Assembly: GCA_020310875.1 (NCBI GenBank)
Contig: CM035416.1
Coordinates: 1,090,556-1,154,555 of the forward strand
Length of the DNA: 64,000 nucleotides
Source of the DNA: Ceratopteris richardii
Taxonomy: Eukaryota; Streptophyta; Polypodiopsida; Polypodiales; Pteridaceae
Direction of reading: 5' to 3'
Each line of letters begins with the position of its first letter. The stretch's first letter is position 1. This document shows positions 1 to 13,037 of the stretch, piece by piece. The notes below the pieces were generated by a model. That model made no database searches and was not told the origin of the DNA. It worked only from the letters and a program-made list of their open reading frames with translations. A program made the translations under genes and the position numbers.

Positions 1-1400
1 AGCCGTCTATTCTCTTCTTGCGCTGCTGCCAGATGTCGTCGTAGCAAAGCCATGTTTCGTTGAAGCCGTGCATTGCGGCCCATTTGATCTCGCAGCTGTT
101 CCTCCATGGCTTTGCTCTCTTCCATATGTCTCGCTTTGAGTTGCGCATTTGCCTGTTTGAGGGCGGAGATCTTGCTTTGTGACTCCGTATGAATGAACTC
201 CAAAGCATTGACACGCTCTTGGAGTGTTGCTGAGAGGGTGCAAAGCCCTTTGTTATTTTCTTCCAATAATGTATATTCTTGCTTAAGCTGAGTGGCAGCT
301 TCAAGCATCGTGTCGAGTGCAAGACTAAATGAGGTGGAAGATGCAGGGGGTTGGGAAGTGGGAATGGGAAAAGTGGATGTTGTGCCTACCGTGTGTGGAA
401 GTGGTGATGTGAGTGTAATAACCTGTGATGGTGTTGTGAGAACAGTGGTGGTGGGTGATCCAGCGGATGGTGAGATGTCCATGGGATCGGACATGAGTGA
501 GTGTGATTCGTGAAATGTGAACACCGGGACGGTGGGTGGTGTGATAGTGGTGGCCGTGAATGTGGGGGAGTGAATTTGGGGAAGGGACTTTTTCTTATGT
601 TCCTCAACCTGTTGAAGAATGTTTACAAGGTAGGTCCAGAAGGAGGGTTGGGTGGTTAGTGTGGTGCTCGAGGCAATTACAAGGGACGGGGTAGGTAGAG
701 TTTGGGGGGGAGGAAATGGAGGGGTGGAGGGTAAAGAGATGGAAAGAGTCTGACTAGTGACAGATGGTTGTCCAAAGGCATGGGGGAAGAAAGGGTGACC
801 TAATTGAGGTTCAAAAACCTGAGTGACAGAGATGGATGAGGGTGAAGGGAGGAGAGTGGAAACGGGGGTGTGTACGATGGTCTCACTATAGGAGGAGAAT
901 GTTTGTGTAGAAAGACACGTGGAGAGAGGCTCTGAGGGTGGGATAGGAGATGATGGGGGAGATGGGGCATGCGTAATTTCCTCCGGTTCATCATTGTGCC
1001 TAGGGCTAATCATGTGCACATCTTCTGATGTGGACGTAGCTAACGCGGTAGATACTTCCATCTGAATCATCTTTCCTTGTCGCGGCCGTGTATCAATTCT
1101 TCTTTGATCATAAGCAGGGTTCTCTTGATAGACCATGGTTCTCATTGCTTCACTGATGCCACAGGTGTCCGCCAACAGATTTAGTGATTCTACAAACTGG
1201 GGGTCGATATGCTCTGACTGTAACATCTGGTTTACTAGGGCCCTATTTGCTTCTTCTGACATTTTATGGCGTCTTTGTACCTGCGTGATTGTTTGGTATA
1301 GTCGTTTGAGCTGTGCCGTATATGCAGGGGCTTCGTCTTCACTCTCTTCAGGGTTATCTCTTGGTGCCTTCTCCTGAGCTTGTGTGCTTAGTCTTTGAGG
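1..1400 (-). pseudogene. E1 post-pol coding region, partial
   Basis: This stretch matches E3 from about 31780 to 33180 in reverse complement: an S/T/P-rich segment followed by the coiled-coil segment with many leucines, glutamines and glutamates. It is incomplete at the window edge and part of a broken element. No function is known; see the E3 entry at 31913-34702. Confidence 0.85.
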
Positions 1401-1429
1401 AGGTTGTGCCACTCCTATCTCCTGTACAC

Positions 1430-2560
1430 TACAACCTTGTGGGTACCCATTTCCAGACATTCCTGGGGTTGATGGGAGTGGGGGCAGTGAGAGGTGTAGG
1501 TATCTTATCACTTTTTGCGTTGTTGGCCAAGAGTGCTTGTGAAAGCTGCTTCATCCTCGTGCCTGTAGGTGAAGTAATTTGGGCTTGTAAGCTAGCCTTG
1601 GGCACCCATATCTGTCTAGCATTAGGGGTGGCCTTCATTGACCGCTTAGGAACCCAGATAGAAATGGTACGCCTAGGGGTTATCCTAGGAGGCTTCTTCA
1701 CTTTGTTCGTTGATGGTGAGGCTCGTTTCTTGTTTCTTTGAGAATCTGCTATTGGATCTGTGGGTTTTCCATCCTTGCGCATCCAGATCTGCTTCACACC
1801 ATGAGATGCTCCATATTGCGCGGGTTGGCGCTCCTGCCTCTTGATTAGCGGCCTCCTTCGTGTAGCGTGATGTTCGGTCCGTTCGTTTAGCATCTTCTTG
1901 GACTCATTTAGGAACTCCTTCTTGGCTCCTGAACCTTCAGTAAGATTGCCATTCCTCTGCACCATAGAAGTTTGGACAAGCACAACATGGTTATCTTCGT
2001 GTGGATTCCTGGAGGGACCAGGAGTTGGTGCCTGTTCTATTGGTTTGAGCGCTTGCTTCTCTAATTCAACCGTGAGACGACTTTGGCCTACCCAAGCCTG
2101 AAGAAGTCCACTTCTTAGGTTGAGGTTGACTGCGTGATCATAGATCCAGTCTTGGCCTAAGACAAGAGGTTCGGTCAGATCCCCGTCTTCACACACTAGC
2201 ACTTTTGCTGGCATGAGGACCTCTTGTATGTAGAGGGGAAGATTCACCTCTCCCATACAAGGGGTTTCAACACCTCCTAATCCTATCAGATATGCTTCTA
2301 TGGGTTTTACCTCCAACTGCAGCTGCTGGCAATAAGAAAGCCGAACTGCACTTGTGGCTGCTCCTGAATCAATTAAAGCCCTCACGCTTGTTGTGCTGTC
2401 CTTTTGTCCTATTTCTAGGGTCACAAAAGGTCGTCGGTCTACTATCTTATGGGTGCGTCCACCTGAAGCCTCGCACATGGCCATGTGGTAGCCTGGAGAC
2501 TCTTGAGTGTCAGTCATAGGCTGGTCCCTTCCTCGTCTCCTCAACTTCATTCTTCTGATA
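1430..2560 (-). pseudogene. E1 second retropepsin-like domain and IWVPK tail
   Basis: Downstream of the integrase lies a domain with ALIDSGAATSA and LVLGQDWIYD, the two hallmark blocks of aspartic retropepsins. A basic, low-complexity tail follows that repeats the short motif IWVPK and variants (KQIWMRK, ISIWVPK, RQIWVPK, WKWVP). It is the counterpart of residues about 2715-3050 of the E3 polyprotein. Confidence 0.85.
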
Positions 2561-2759
2561 CGCTCTAAGGCCTCTGCCTGTGCTTCTTCCCGAATTCGTT
2601 TTTCCTCCTCTTTACGTTGCTTAGCAATATTGAGTCGGCTTAGCATCTCCTCCGTGAGGGGTTCCTGATACAGTTTGACTCTGCATCCGCTAATATAGTT
2701 TGGGAGGACATCCCCCTCTAAAGTGGCTAGTTGTACTGCTCCACTTGTGGAGATCCTAT

Positions 2760-4150
2760 TAATGATCATAGGTCCATAGCCTCTCTTTTCTAGCTTTTGC
2801 GTGTTGTTTCAATGTGTAGACTAACACTAGATCTCCTGCCTTCAAGCCCTTATCCTTCACATGGGCATCAAAGTATGCCTTTTGCCGTTTCTTTGCAGCA
2901 TAGATGCCTGCTGCTGCTCGTAGCCTCGTCTCACCTAAACGCTCTAGATCAAAGATCCTAGAGGACAACTCGTGTCCATTCCACTCATGCTCTTGTGCTA
3001 CTCTTAAAGCTGGAATTAGGAAATCTAAGGGTAGCACCGCATTTTGTCCGAAGACCATCTGAAATGGGGTGGCATTGAGTACCGTTTTGTAAGCAACTCG
3101 GTATGCCCAAACGGCATGATGAAGTTGTTTGTCCCAATCAGAGCGTTTATTATTTACAAGTTTCGTCAATACATTACACAGGATCTTATTCGTGCTCTCG
3201 GCTTGTCCGTTAGCCTGTGGGTGATAGGGTGCAGATTTCTTATGTATCACCATGAATTCTTGAAGGAGATTTTCAATGACCTCATTCAAGAAGTGCGTAC
3301 CTCTATCACTAACCAACTCTATTGGTAACCCATATCTAGTGAACACATTTTCGAATAAGAATTTAGCCGTCGTTTGAGCATCATTCTTTGTCGTGGCTTT
3401 TACTTCCACCCACTTTGTAAGGTAATCTGTGGCTACAATAATGTATTCTGCATGGGAGTTCCTAGCTGGGGGGTTGATGGGACCTACAAAGTCTATACCC
3501 CACTTTGAAAATGCACGTCCTCCCATCATTGGCCTCAAGGGCATTTCATCTTTTCTTGTCGGATATTGGGCACGTTGGCATGTGTCGCAACTCTTCACAT
3601 AAGTATGTGCATCCATATGAAGAGTGGGCCACCACAGTCCTGAGAATAGAATGGTCTTAATTACTCTGTCAGGCCCAAAGTGTCCACCTACAACACCGCT
3701 GTGTGCCGTTTCTAAGACTTTCAGGTAGTCTGATTCATGTACGCACAGTCTTAGGTAACCATCCTTGCCTCTTCGATATAGGTTGTCCCCTACTAAGGCA
3801 TAGTCTTGAGCCTCTTGCTCCATGCTCCGTTTTCTTGCAAGGCTCGCCTGATTGGGCAATGTTCCCGATCTCATGAACTCAACCAATGGAGCACTCCAAT
3901 CTGGGGTTAATGACACATGATAAAGAGTGGCATGATCCACTGGGGGTCTCTCCTGGCATACTGAACAATTGTGAACCCACTCTTGTATTTCCTTGTCCAT
4001 GCTAGGCCAATACACTCCTAAGCGTTTTAGGTTCTGCAAAGTTCGCTGTTTAGAGTAGTGATTCCCTAGTAGTCCTTCATGGGCTTGTTGCAACCAACTA
4101 GCATGTTCATCCTCCTCGACACAACAAGCTAACACTCCCTCTGTATCTTG
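2760..4150 (-). pseudogene. pol: E1 integrase region with two HHCC domains
   Basis: Two zinc-binding HHCC domains stand one after the other (HEGLLGNH...CSVC, then HSGVVGGH...CDTC). They are followed by the catalytic core (GIDFVGP, VSDRGTHF, GQAEST) and a GPY/F-like C-terminal region. The doubled HHCC matches the arrangement in E3, E4 and E2. Confidence 0.88.
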
Positions 4151-4299
4151 CTTGTACATACTTCCACCCAAGATTTGATACTTTAACGATTTTACAATTT
4201 CCTCTTTGCTGGTTTTCACATTTTTATTTGCAGGCCCGAAGGTTAGGATTGGTACCAGCTTATTTGCCCATTTAGGAACAACTTCTAAATTGAACAGAT

Positions 4300-5700
4300 A
4301 AGCATCGGGCAATTCGTCAGACACTCCTTGCGGTGGCTCTCCTGAAGTGATGCGAGAAAGATGGTCTGCCCTAAGATGGGTTCTACCTTTCCTGACAACA
4401 ACTTCAAAGTCGTATTCCATTAGTAAGAGAAACCATCTTACTAAGCGACCTGTATTACAAGGTTTATTGACCAAATATAGTAACGCTTGATGATCAGTGA
4501 AAAACTTGAACTTATTGGCCAATAGGTAGTGTCTAAACTTCTTCACAGCATATATCATGCCTAAGCCTTCTCTCTCCGTTGTGGTGTAATTTCGTTCAGC
4601 TGCATTTAATTGCCTACTAGCATATGCTATCGGCAAATCTAGGTTTCCTTCACCTGTCGGTTGTGCTAGCACACATCCTATTGCATGATTGGAGGCATCT
4701 ACATGGACATGAAAGGGTTTGCTCCAATCCGGAGTAGTCAATATTGGTGCTGTGCACAAACGTCTCTTCAGCTCATTGAAGGAAGTCTCGCATTCCTCAT
4801 TCCATTCAAAATTCGTTAACAGCCCATAAAGAGGTTTAGCTATGATGGCATACATGTGGATAAATCTACGGTAATATCCACAATGGCCCATAAAGGCTTG
4901 TACCTCTTTCACATTTCTTGGTCTGGCCAACTCTGCTATTGCTCTTACCTTGTCTTCGTCTGTTGATATTCCATTCTTCGAAACAATGTGACCTAAGATC
5001 TTACCTTGGCGTACCATAAACACACACTTTTCTGGATTCAGACACACTCGATAATCTCTACACTTGTTGAAGATTTGCCTGAGTTCAGGGATGTGGTAAC
5101 TTCTCTCTTGGGAATGAGCACACAAATCATCCACATATACTTCTAAGCTCTTTCACAAGAACTCTTTGAAGACATGACACATGAGTCTTTGGAATGTTGC
5201 AGGTGCATTGGTGAGCCCAAATGGCATCACACGGAATGCAAAGATTCCCCATTCTGTGGCAAAGGCCGTTTTGTGTTGATCTTCGGGGGCAATGGCTACT
5301 TGGTTGTAACCTGAAAATCCATCAAGGAAGCTGTAAACTTCCTTGCCTGCAACACGCTCCAAAAGATGTTCGGTGATGGGCAGTGGATAACTATCTCTAA
5401 TCGTAGCGGCATTAACTTTTTTAAGGTTAATGCACACTCGCAATTTCCCATTCTTCTTGGGCACCACTACAATAGGGGACACCCATTCAGTGTGCTCAAT
5501 CTCATAGATGAATCCGGCTTCAATCAGCCTGTCAATTTCCTCTTTTATTTTGGCCGCATAATTGTCATTATATGTGTAGGGTTTTTGTTTGGTGGGCTTA
5601 GCATCAGCGGTCATTGGAATCGTATGAGAGCAGATCTCTGGATCTACTCCTTTCAAGTCTCTATAATGCCATGCGAACACATCCCTATATTCCCTTAATA
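4300..5700 (-). pseudogene. pol: E1 reverse transcriptase and RNase H region
   Basis: Recognisable RT blocks in order: the KKNGKLRVCI block, FLDGFSGYNQ with the first catalytic aspartate, MPFGLTNAPATFQ, and YVDD. They are followed by the connection region and an RNase H domain (HVDASNHAIGC, TTEREGLGM, FTDHQALL). The sequence closely follows E3. No second RNase H-like domain is seen after the first. Confidence 0.9.
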
Positions 5701-6599
5701 GAGCTACAAGCTCTGCTTCTTCTTCTGCACTTAGGTCATCACCTATGTACGTACATCTCTCTTCGTTCCCTTCAATGGTCACTACAATTTTTTTGGTCTT
5801 TTCTTTATTGTCATATGCTTCTCCTATAATGGCCTCTCTCTTAGGCATTCGTACCAAAATTTTCCGGTCTTCCACTTCATATTTCTTGAAATTTTCTGGT
5901 ACTTCAAACAATGATTCTTCCTCTTCTTGTCTTACTCCTTTTCTTTTCTTTTTCTTTAGACCTCCTTCATTTCCTTTCTTTGAACTTATCGTTTTAATAC
6001 TTGCAAGAGGTTCTTCTTCTTTTTGGGTTAACACTCCTATGTCTTCTAAGTAGTGTTCCTCTCAGTCAAAGTAAGTATCCATCACAATGGATTCTAGATC
6101 ATCATCACTCTCTTCTCCTTCTATGAACTCACTAGGATCACACTCTTCCAACAAGGGCTGACACATGAACACTGAAATATCATAACCCTCCTCATCACAA
6201 TGGGGTGTCCATTGTTCCTCATTGACTGCAATGTCCATGGTAGCTAAGATTTTCTGCCCAACCATGAGGCTCAAATTCCTCATCTGGAAATATCATCGGT
6301 GTATAGGCTGGGTCTTTTATTGGTCTATCTCCTGGGGAAGTTCCTTCTTCTCTCGCTTTTCGGCGCTTTTCCTCTTCCTCCGCGACCTTACACATCCACA
6401 AGTGAGTATCTTCATGCAGCCAGGATGGTTCAGGTGAACTTCTAGAATGCACGGAGATAGAGTCTTCGTTCGCTTTGTGGATAGGATTCCACTGTAGGGG
6501 TGGTACATCTCTGAAGGTGTGATCCTTCAGATTGACCTTGGTGGTGACCCCTAAGTGCTGTAAGTACAAGGAGTTGGTTCCCCAATCTTGTACTATTTG

Positions 6600-9500
6600 T
6601 AATTGTCGTAGGAAGGGTCTTCCTAGGATCATCTCGCAAACATTATTCTTCTCAAAGTCACATATGGCAAACGTATGTTCAAACTCCACACCACAAGTGG
6701 TTAGAGTTATCCCTTCAAGCAATCCGAGAGGTCTTTCAAAATGACCATCTGCCATTTGAAGTTTCATTCTCGTTGGTCTTAAGGTGGGTTTGCCCCATCG
6801 CTTCCACAGGGAGATGGTCGCGATAGCAACACCGGCACCCGAATCCACAATTGCTTTGGTTGTGTAACCTTGATAGGTGATCGGAAGATAAGTGTTACCT
6901 TCTTCACCTTCGCTCATGTCTCCTATCTTGTCAAGAGGTATCTCGGGAACTTTCTGCTTAGAGCCTACTTTTGGTATATTGGATTCAAGTTCTGGAACCT
7001 GATCTTTCACATGATTCCAGAGCTCCGGTTTTGCCTTGAGGAGTTCCTCTACAGTGAGGTGACATTGAACCTTAGTGTTCTTCACCACATCAGTGTTCCT
7101 GGGAATCACTGAGTCTTCATTTCTTACCAATATCGTGGGCGCTCTGATCTGGAGAGATTCAGATTCCCATGGGCCTGTGAAATGAGGCAACTCTTGTAAA
7201 GAATTAGATTCAAAATCTAATCTCTCATCCTCTTGTTGCTCTGCTTGATCCCCATAGATAGAGGGAATGTCTTGGGAAAATTGATCACGAAGATCATCAA
7301 TCTCAGGAATAGGAGGGGAATCACCCTTCTCTTTGGCCCATTTCTCTTCTTGTATTTCCCGCAAGAACTCTGGAGAGTACTGTTGTATTGAAGGGGGTAT
7401 TCCAGCATCCGTAGAATTAGGAACATAAGCTACCATTTGTGGTGAGCTTCCTCTTTCAACAACTGGTTGAGCCTGTGGAGGTAAAGAAACTTGTGATTTG
7501 TTTACCAACTGCTCTAATCTTTCTAGTAAGCCTTGGAAATGCAAATCCGGCTTGACAGCGTTCGTCTGATTGAACTTTTGGCTAGTCTCAAGTATAGCTT
7601 GAGCTTGTTCTACCATTTTCATGCACATCTTCATCCGTTCAATCTCTAAGTCGGCTCTAGGGTAACTCCTGTCTAGGTTTGCAGCTGTTGGCCCTTCTTG
7701 AAGTCGAGCCTGGTAGGCTTTAAACATCATGTCCAAGCCTTCAGGAGTGGGGTCAGCTAATACTGATCCTACTCGGGGTGGTGGGTGGGTTACGAGGGGT
7801 GTGTTAGAGGGTGAAGAACTGGAGGGTGATGGGGATGGTAGTGGTGGAAGTGTGTGGGAGTGCGGTTGAGATGTGATTTCTGTGATTTTTGCCTTGGTTT
7901 CTCTCACGCTTTCTTCAAGTTCATTTATCTTTTTTGCCCATTGTCTCTTCATTCTTTCACGACTATCCTTCCAGGCGCTAGTCCTCTTTTTGGGTATGCT
8001 CTCTGTTTCACTCACCTCGGGGCTCTTTTCCTGAACAACATCTTGGTGTCGTTGAAGTGCCTGGGCTCTTGTGATCACCTGCACAGGTGCAGTGGAAGTC
8101 ACACTCCCTGTGGAGTCTACAACTAACCCAACAACATTGATAGGAGTGATCTTAGGCATGTTATTGGGGTTTTTTGGGCAATCTCGTAGGAGATGCTCTT
8201 TCCCGCAGTCTTGACAAAAGCCCTGAATGGTTACTGGCTGAGGTAGTGTAGGGATAGGTAGTGGACAATCACGTACAAGGTGATCTCCCTGACATCTGAA
8301 ACATGGCCCTCTAGGAAATGGGGGTCGTACCTGCCTAGGTTGAGGTCTAGAGTTGGGGTTTGTGTACATGACATTAGAATACTCCGGTTCCCCACTATTT
8401 TCACTTGGGTCCTCATAGTAGTATGACTCGTTATGCTCGGGTGACTGCATGTAGTAAGCCTGTGGGCTATCAATATGTGCGGAGTCAAAACTATGGTCAC
8501 TGGGGTCACTGTCTGATAGCAATGGGGTGACTGGGACTATGGCTTTGTTCGGATTTTCTTTAGTAGATGCATACTTCACTGGGATCACATTGGTTGGAGT
8601 AGGGGGTTGCTGCACTAGGACTGGTTGAGGTCTCTGCTGCCCTTGATAAGGTGGCTGATAAGTTTGTTGCGGTCTGTTGTATTGTGGTGATGGATACTGA
8701 TTCTGGTATCTACCCTGTTGTGGATATGGCTGAGGATAATTTTGCCTAACAGTTTGTTTGTTATATGGGCAGTCTTGTGCCGTGTGATTGGTGTACCTGC
8801 GCTCTATGGTGCAGTACTGGCCACTAAGGTTCGCCTGTGGTTGGGCCATAATGGGGCATACACGTGCCATATGTTCACCGCCACAATTGTAACACCGCTT
8901 AACTGGGGCAAATCTTGGAATTTGCTTGCTAGAGACGCCTAGTTTTTGGGCTACCTTCTCTGCAAGTTCCTCGATGGATGCGGATTGACCAGATGTCTGT
9001 GTGCTAGCGCTATCAGAATCCTTATAGATTTTTGATAGTCCTAGCTCCTCACCTAGATTGTCCTCAATGTCTATGCATATGCGCACGCACTCCTCTATCG
9101 TTCTAGGGTCCTTTAGGTACACATATGACCTGAGCTTAGTGCTCAACAACCCGTCTAGGAACAAGGCCACCTGTTTGGCTGGTGTGGGTAACTCCGGCAT
9201 AGGGCATCTCTCCAGGTACTGTCTAAATCTTCTTCCAGCTAGTCTGACCGTCTCTTGAGGTGTTTGTTTGAAGCTATGAATTAGTGAGGAGGTGTTATGC
9301 CTGATTCCACTCTTAGAAAACTCAACAATAAATGCCTCTAAGAGTTGGTCTATGTTTCTGAAATGCCTCTCATTCAGTGGTTGGAACCACGTAAGGGCAG
9401 TGTTCCTAAGGGTTAGACCGAAAGCATTATATTGCGTGAATAGGTCCTCCACTTGTTCAGCTTTCAACACTTGTCGAAATTCTGCCACATGGTCATAAGG

Positions 9501-10565
9501 GTCTCCCGTGCCATCGAAATAATTCTTCATGGACTTCACAAGTTGGGTTGGTCGTAGGGTCCTAGTGTGTTCTCTCAGCCTTGGCAAAGGAAAATCATCA
9601 ATGTCCCGGTGATTCCATGGGGTTCTATGTCTCTCAGGTTCTACTCTATTCCTTTCTGTTCCCGTTCTTTCTCTTCCCAGGGAGTTGGCAAAACTTACCT
9701 CAGGTTTGTCCCTACCTCTATCTCTTTGAGCGCCATGAGCTTGGGAGGTCCCAGCTTCTTGATGACCAAAGGACACATTAGACCTTGGTTGGGGAAAAAC
9801 AAATTCACCCTTCCAAGTGTAGGCATGTCTGCCCTGCTCAGTGACCACGAAGATTCTCTCTGATGCAGTGTCTAGGTAGGTTACTTGGCCTGGACTATCA
9901 GGGTCTTTAAACTCGTAGATTGTGAGGGTGTTCACCTCCTGAGGTTGAGAAGTTCTATATCTCCAAAAAGCCTCATCGGTTTCCCGATTTAAAAGCAGAT
10001 CTATGCTTTTATTATCTTGTGGAATCCACTCAGGAGTCATGATTCTGGTCAAGACAGACTTACCACGGGGAGTTCTTGGCTCTCTCTCTAAGTTCCCTTG
10101 CTCTATATCTCCCATGTCGGTCTCCGCAATCACATTTCCAAACTCATCAGTTCTATCGGGAAGAGTGGTGACTACATATATAGTCCCCTCTTTATCTAGG
10201 TATGCTCCATTCTCAAACTTGACTACCGGGTGGTCTATTCCATGGGGTTGGTCGGGGTTCTTAATCTGGACCACTGATCTTCTCAGTCCGTCTTCGTAGA
10301 TGCGAGCACCTAGACGATTCGTCCTGATATATTCCAATTGAGTCTTATAAGGCCCCTCTGGCTTTTCTAGATAAGCCAACCCTGAACTCCCTACGGGTCT
10401 CTCCATGTGATAGGACATTTCAGAATCACTGGTTTCTGATCTGGGAGTGTATGGGTAATCACTCAACTGCTGGGCCCAAGACCTGGCAGTGTGATTGACA
10501 CTAGCTTCAGAAGATCTGAGGCTTCGTCTGTCTCGGCCTAAATGTCTGCCTGATCTAAGGTTCAT
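6600..10565 (-). pseudogene. gag-pro: E1 gag and first protease region
   Basis: The region starts with the conserved NLRSGRHLG N-terminus shared by all gag genes in the window. It continues through a capsid-like domain (WFQPLNERHF region), three zinc knuckles of the form CX2CX3HX4C, a proline/glutamine-rich stretch, and a retropepsin domain with the DSGAG catalytic motif and ILGRPFL. It is almost identical to the same region of E3. It belongs to a broken element and is treated as a fossil. Confidence 0.9.
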
Positions 10566-11462
10566 ATGCCTGATTTATTTACCCCCTGGAACCCAAGCAC
10601 GCTCTCGTTGCAGGTTGATTTTGCATCAATCACTTTGTTCTTTTTAGTTGAATATTATGTTTATGGTCTGGTCTGAAATTGCGTCGTCAGGGGTACTTAA
10701 GTGAATTTCCGCACTTGATGAGTGATCGATTCCCGTTTACCTTTTTGTCCCTTAGTGTTTTCGCACTTAAGACCTATTTATTTTCTTGCACTTGGTTGAT
10801 TAATTCTCTTGGACTTGATTCGTGCCTAACGTTGCCCTAGTTAATTACCACACCTAAGTCGTACTTAGCCTAGGCTAGGAATTGACAAAGGAGGGTTATG
10901 AGATCTTCCAACCTCAATCAGCTGGTTGACCAGACAGCTATGCAAGCCCAGGAAGTCTTCTCCCAAGCCCGGTACTCACCCTTGCTAGCTTGCCTCGATT
11001 GCCTTGAGTGCCCACAAACTTCCTGCAAAAACTCACCAGTTAGTATAGCTTTATTGCCACAAGTATTTGAAAGACACACTTCAATAATTTTAGTTCCCCT
11101 GGAGTAACTCACTGTACCCCCTGAATCTGAGAACAACTTAGTTCCACCTAAAGGTCAACTTAAAAATGCATGATCTGAAACTCCGCGTATGATTCTTACA
11201 AAAACCAGTCGAGGTCCACGTAGGATTCTCAACGAGCTTTCCAACAAGACCAAAATCTCATCAATCGGAGTTCGTGTGGTCAAGTTATGACCATTCAGGC
11301 AGATAGGGGTCAAAACAGGCTCTCAGGGTTCAGGGAATTCCTCACAGGTTCCTAGGTCTTGTCCCACTTCTAAGGCTCTAATGTTACTCCAATGTGACCA
11401 AAACTAGGCTCAATTGTACCTCAATTTACTCCAAAAATTCACTCTAAAATTTCGTGCGTTAA

Positions 11463-12116
11463 GGCCATGTATCGCGATAGGTCGGGTCGAAGTGTCGCGA
11501 TAGCTCGCCAAGTGTCGCGATAGCTCGTGAAGTGTCGCGATACACCGAGGTGTCGCGATAGCTCGTGAGGTCCCCCAAGTGTCGCGATAGCTCGCCAAGT
11601 GTCGCGATACCCCCAAGTGTCGCGATAGGTCGTGAAGTGTCGCGATAGCTCGCCAAGTGTCGCGATACCCCCAAGTGTCGCGATAGGTCGTGAAGTGTCG
11701 CGATAGCTCGCCAAGTGTCGCGATACCCCCAAGTGTCGCGATAGGTCGTGAAGTGTCGCGATAGCTCGCCAAGTGTCGCGATACACCGAGGTGTCGCGAT
11801 AGCTCGTGAAGTGTCGCGATACCCCCAAGTGTCGCGATAGCTCGTGAAGTGTCGCGATACCCCCAAGTGTCGCGATAGCTCGGCTCGAAGTGTCGCGATA
11901 GCTCGCCAAGTGTCGCGATACACCGAGGTGTCGCGATACACCGAGGTGTCGCGATAGCTCGTGAGGTGTCGCGATACACCGAGGTGTCGCGATAGCTCGG
12001 GATATGGCGAATTTTTCTGTTCTGTCTAGTGATTCTAGGAGCCCTAGGCCTGCGCAGTGTCGTGGTGCACTCAGATTAGCGATAGGGTGAAGTTTCCGAA
12101 GTGTCGCGATAGCTCG
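11463..12116 (-). repeat. Leader tandem array of E1, 18-20 bp units with TCGCGA core
   Basis: More than 25 units of the type GTGTCGCGATAGCTCG or GTGTCGCGATACCCCC (plus-strand sense) stand head to tail, with unit lengths of 18 and 20 bp. The dense part is 11463-12003; one isolated unit sits nearer the PBS at about 12099-12116. Because most units are multiples of, or close to, codon length, they create long spurious reading frames on both strands. The array is in the untranslated leader between the PBS and gag. E3 and E5 carry arrays of the same kind at the same place. Confidence 0.93.
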
Positions 12117-12428
12117 AGCTTGACGCCTCGGGGACTGTGCAGACAAATTCCGTACCTGCTGAGCTTGCTGGAGATGATGATGGAGCTGGTACCTGCAAGA
12201 AACATGCAAAACAAACACACAAAGCAACAAGGCACTCTCGCTCTCTCACAAACTCGCACACAAGAAATGAAGAGAATGGAAAGGAAGAGGGAATGTATAG
12301 TGGAGAAGGAGATGAAGGTGGAGATGGAGATGGAGATGGAGATGGAGAAAAAATCAGAAATTTACCTACTACTTACCATTCCAACGCGTCCTCTCTACGT
12401 CTTACCATCACACGCTCGTCCTCAAAGC

Positions 12429-12450
12429 TCGATCCCCGGCAACGGCGCCA
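12429..12450 (-). other. Primer-binding site of E1, tRNA-Asp type
   Basis: On the minus strand this 22-nt site starts TGGCGCCGTTGCCGGGGA and continues TCGA. It is complementary to the 3' end of plant tRNA-Asp(GUC), including the CCA end, the acceptor arm and the T stem. It lies 8 nt inside the LTR edge, the normal place for the minus-strand primer. Confidence 0.9.
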
Positions 12451-12458
12451 AAATTTGG

Positions 12459-13037
12459 TGTAGCTCAGTGATGAGTAGCACCTCCTTTAATGTCAATCCG
12501 GGAAGACGTGAGGATGGTATGAAGACCTCGAGCAAGTGGTGGCACAAGTGCGTGAGTGAGAAGCACACAAGCATGCACACACATGCACACACACGCGCAC
12601 ACACGGCAAGAACAAAGAGAGTAAGACAATGGAATCACTTCTATTGCAAGAAAGTTCTCATACAAGCTCAAACTACAAGAAGCTCCCCCCAAAAATGAGC
12701 TCTCTAGCTCTATTTATAGTTTTTGACTAACTTTGGCCCTGTTCAGACCTAGTGTCCGGCCTAGTTAAAAATTAGGTTCCGGGGCTTATTTGAGGGCCCA
12801 AACGAGATCTAAAAATTATGAAAATTGGCAGGCAACTACATCTAAGGCTCCCCAAGCTCGAGGACTCCTCGGCTTGTACAAAATGGAGCTACAAAAAGGT
12901 GAAATGATATTTACAAGGGTTTGTAGTGATGAGAATCACTTTAGAATGATGTTGGGGTTTTGAAAAAAATGAAGGGTAGCCTCAGTGCTAGATCTGCATG
13001 TGTGTCCATACTTGCTTCTTCCCGCATCCTGTCAACA
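12459..13037 (-). repeat. 5' LTR of E1
   Basis: On the minus strand it begins TGTTGACAGG and ends GAGCTACA, the same termini as the E3 LTRs, and the two align throughout. A TATA box (CTATAAATAG on minus) lies at 12710-12719, a CA/GT-rich microsatellite in the transcribed part at about 12565-12605, and the U3 palindrome at 12859-12871. The partner 3' LTR is off the window, so no age can be estimated. Confidence 0.93.

Larger units (their letters stand above)
1..13037 (-). mobile_element. E1: Ty3/gypsy LTR retrotransposon, minus strand, 3' end off the window
   Basis: The element reads right to left: 5' LTR, tRNA-Asp primer-binding site, leader with tandem array, gag, protease, RT, RNase H, integrase, second protease-like domain, then part of the post-pol coding region, which runs off the left edge. 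It belongs to the same family as E3 (near-identical proteins and very similar LTRs of 579 versus 578 bp). It is a fossil with roughly five breaks in the visible part. Its right end abuts a plus-strand fragment of a related element at 13038, so it inserted into older retroelement DNA. The target-site duplication cannot be checked because the other end is outside the window. Confidence 0.93.

Noticed and set aside
1135-1741. Plus-strand frames opposite the E1 coding region, and many similar frames opposite gag and pol elsewhere
   Set aside because: Antisense shadows of retroelement coding sequence; no homology or start context of their own.
11410-12230. Long frames encoding YRDTSRAIAT-type repeats (also at 19790-20289 and 58445-58886, both strands)
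   Set aside because: They arise from tandem units whose length is a multiple of three or nearly so; frames are open on both strands, and the region is untranslated leader.
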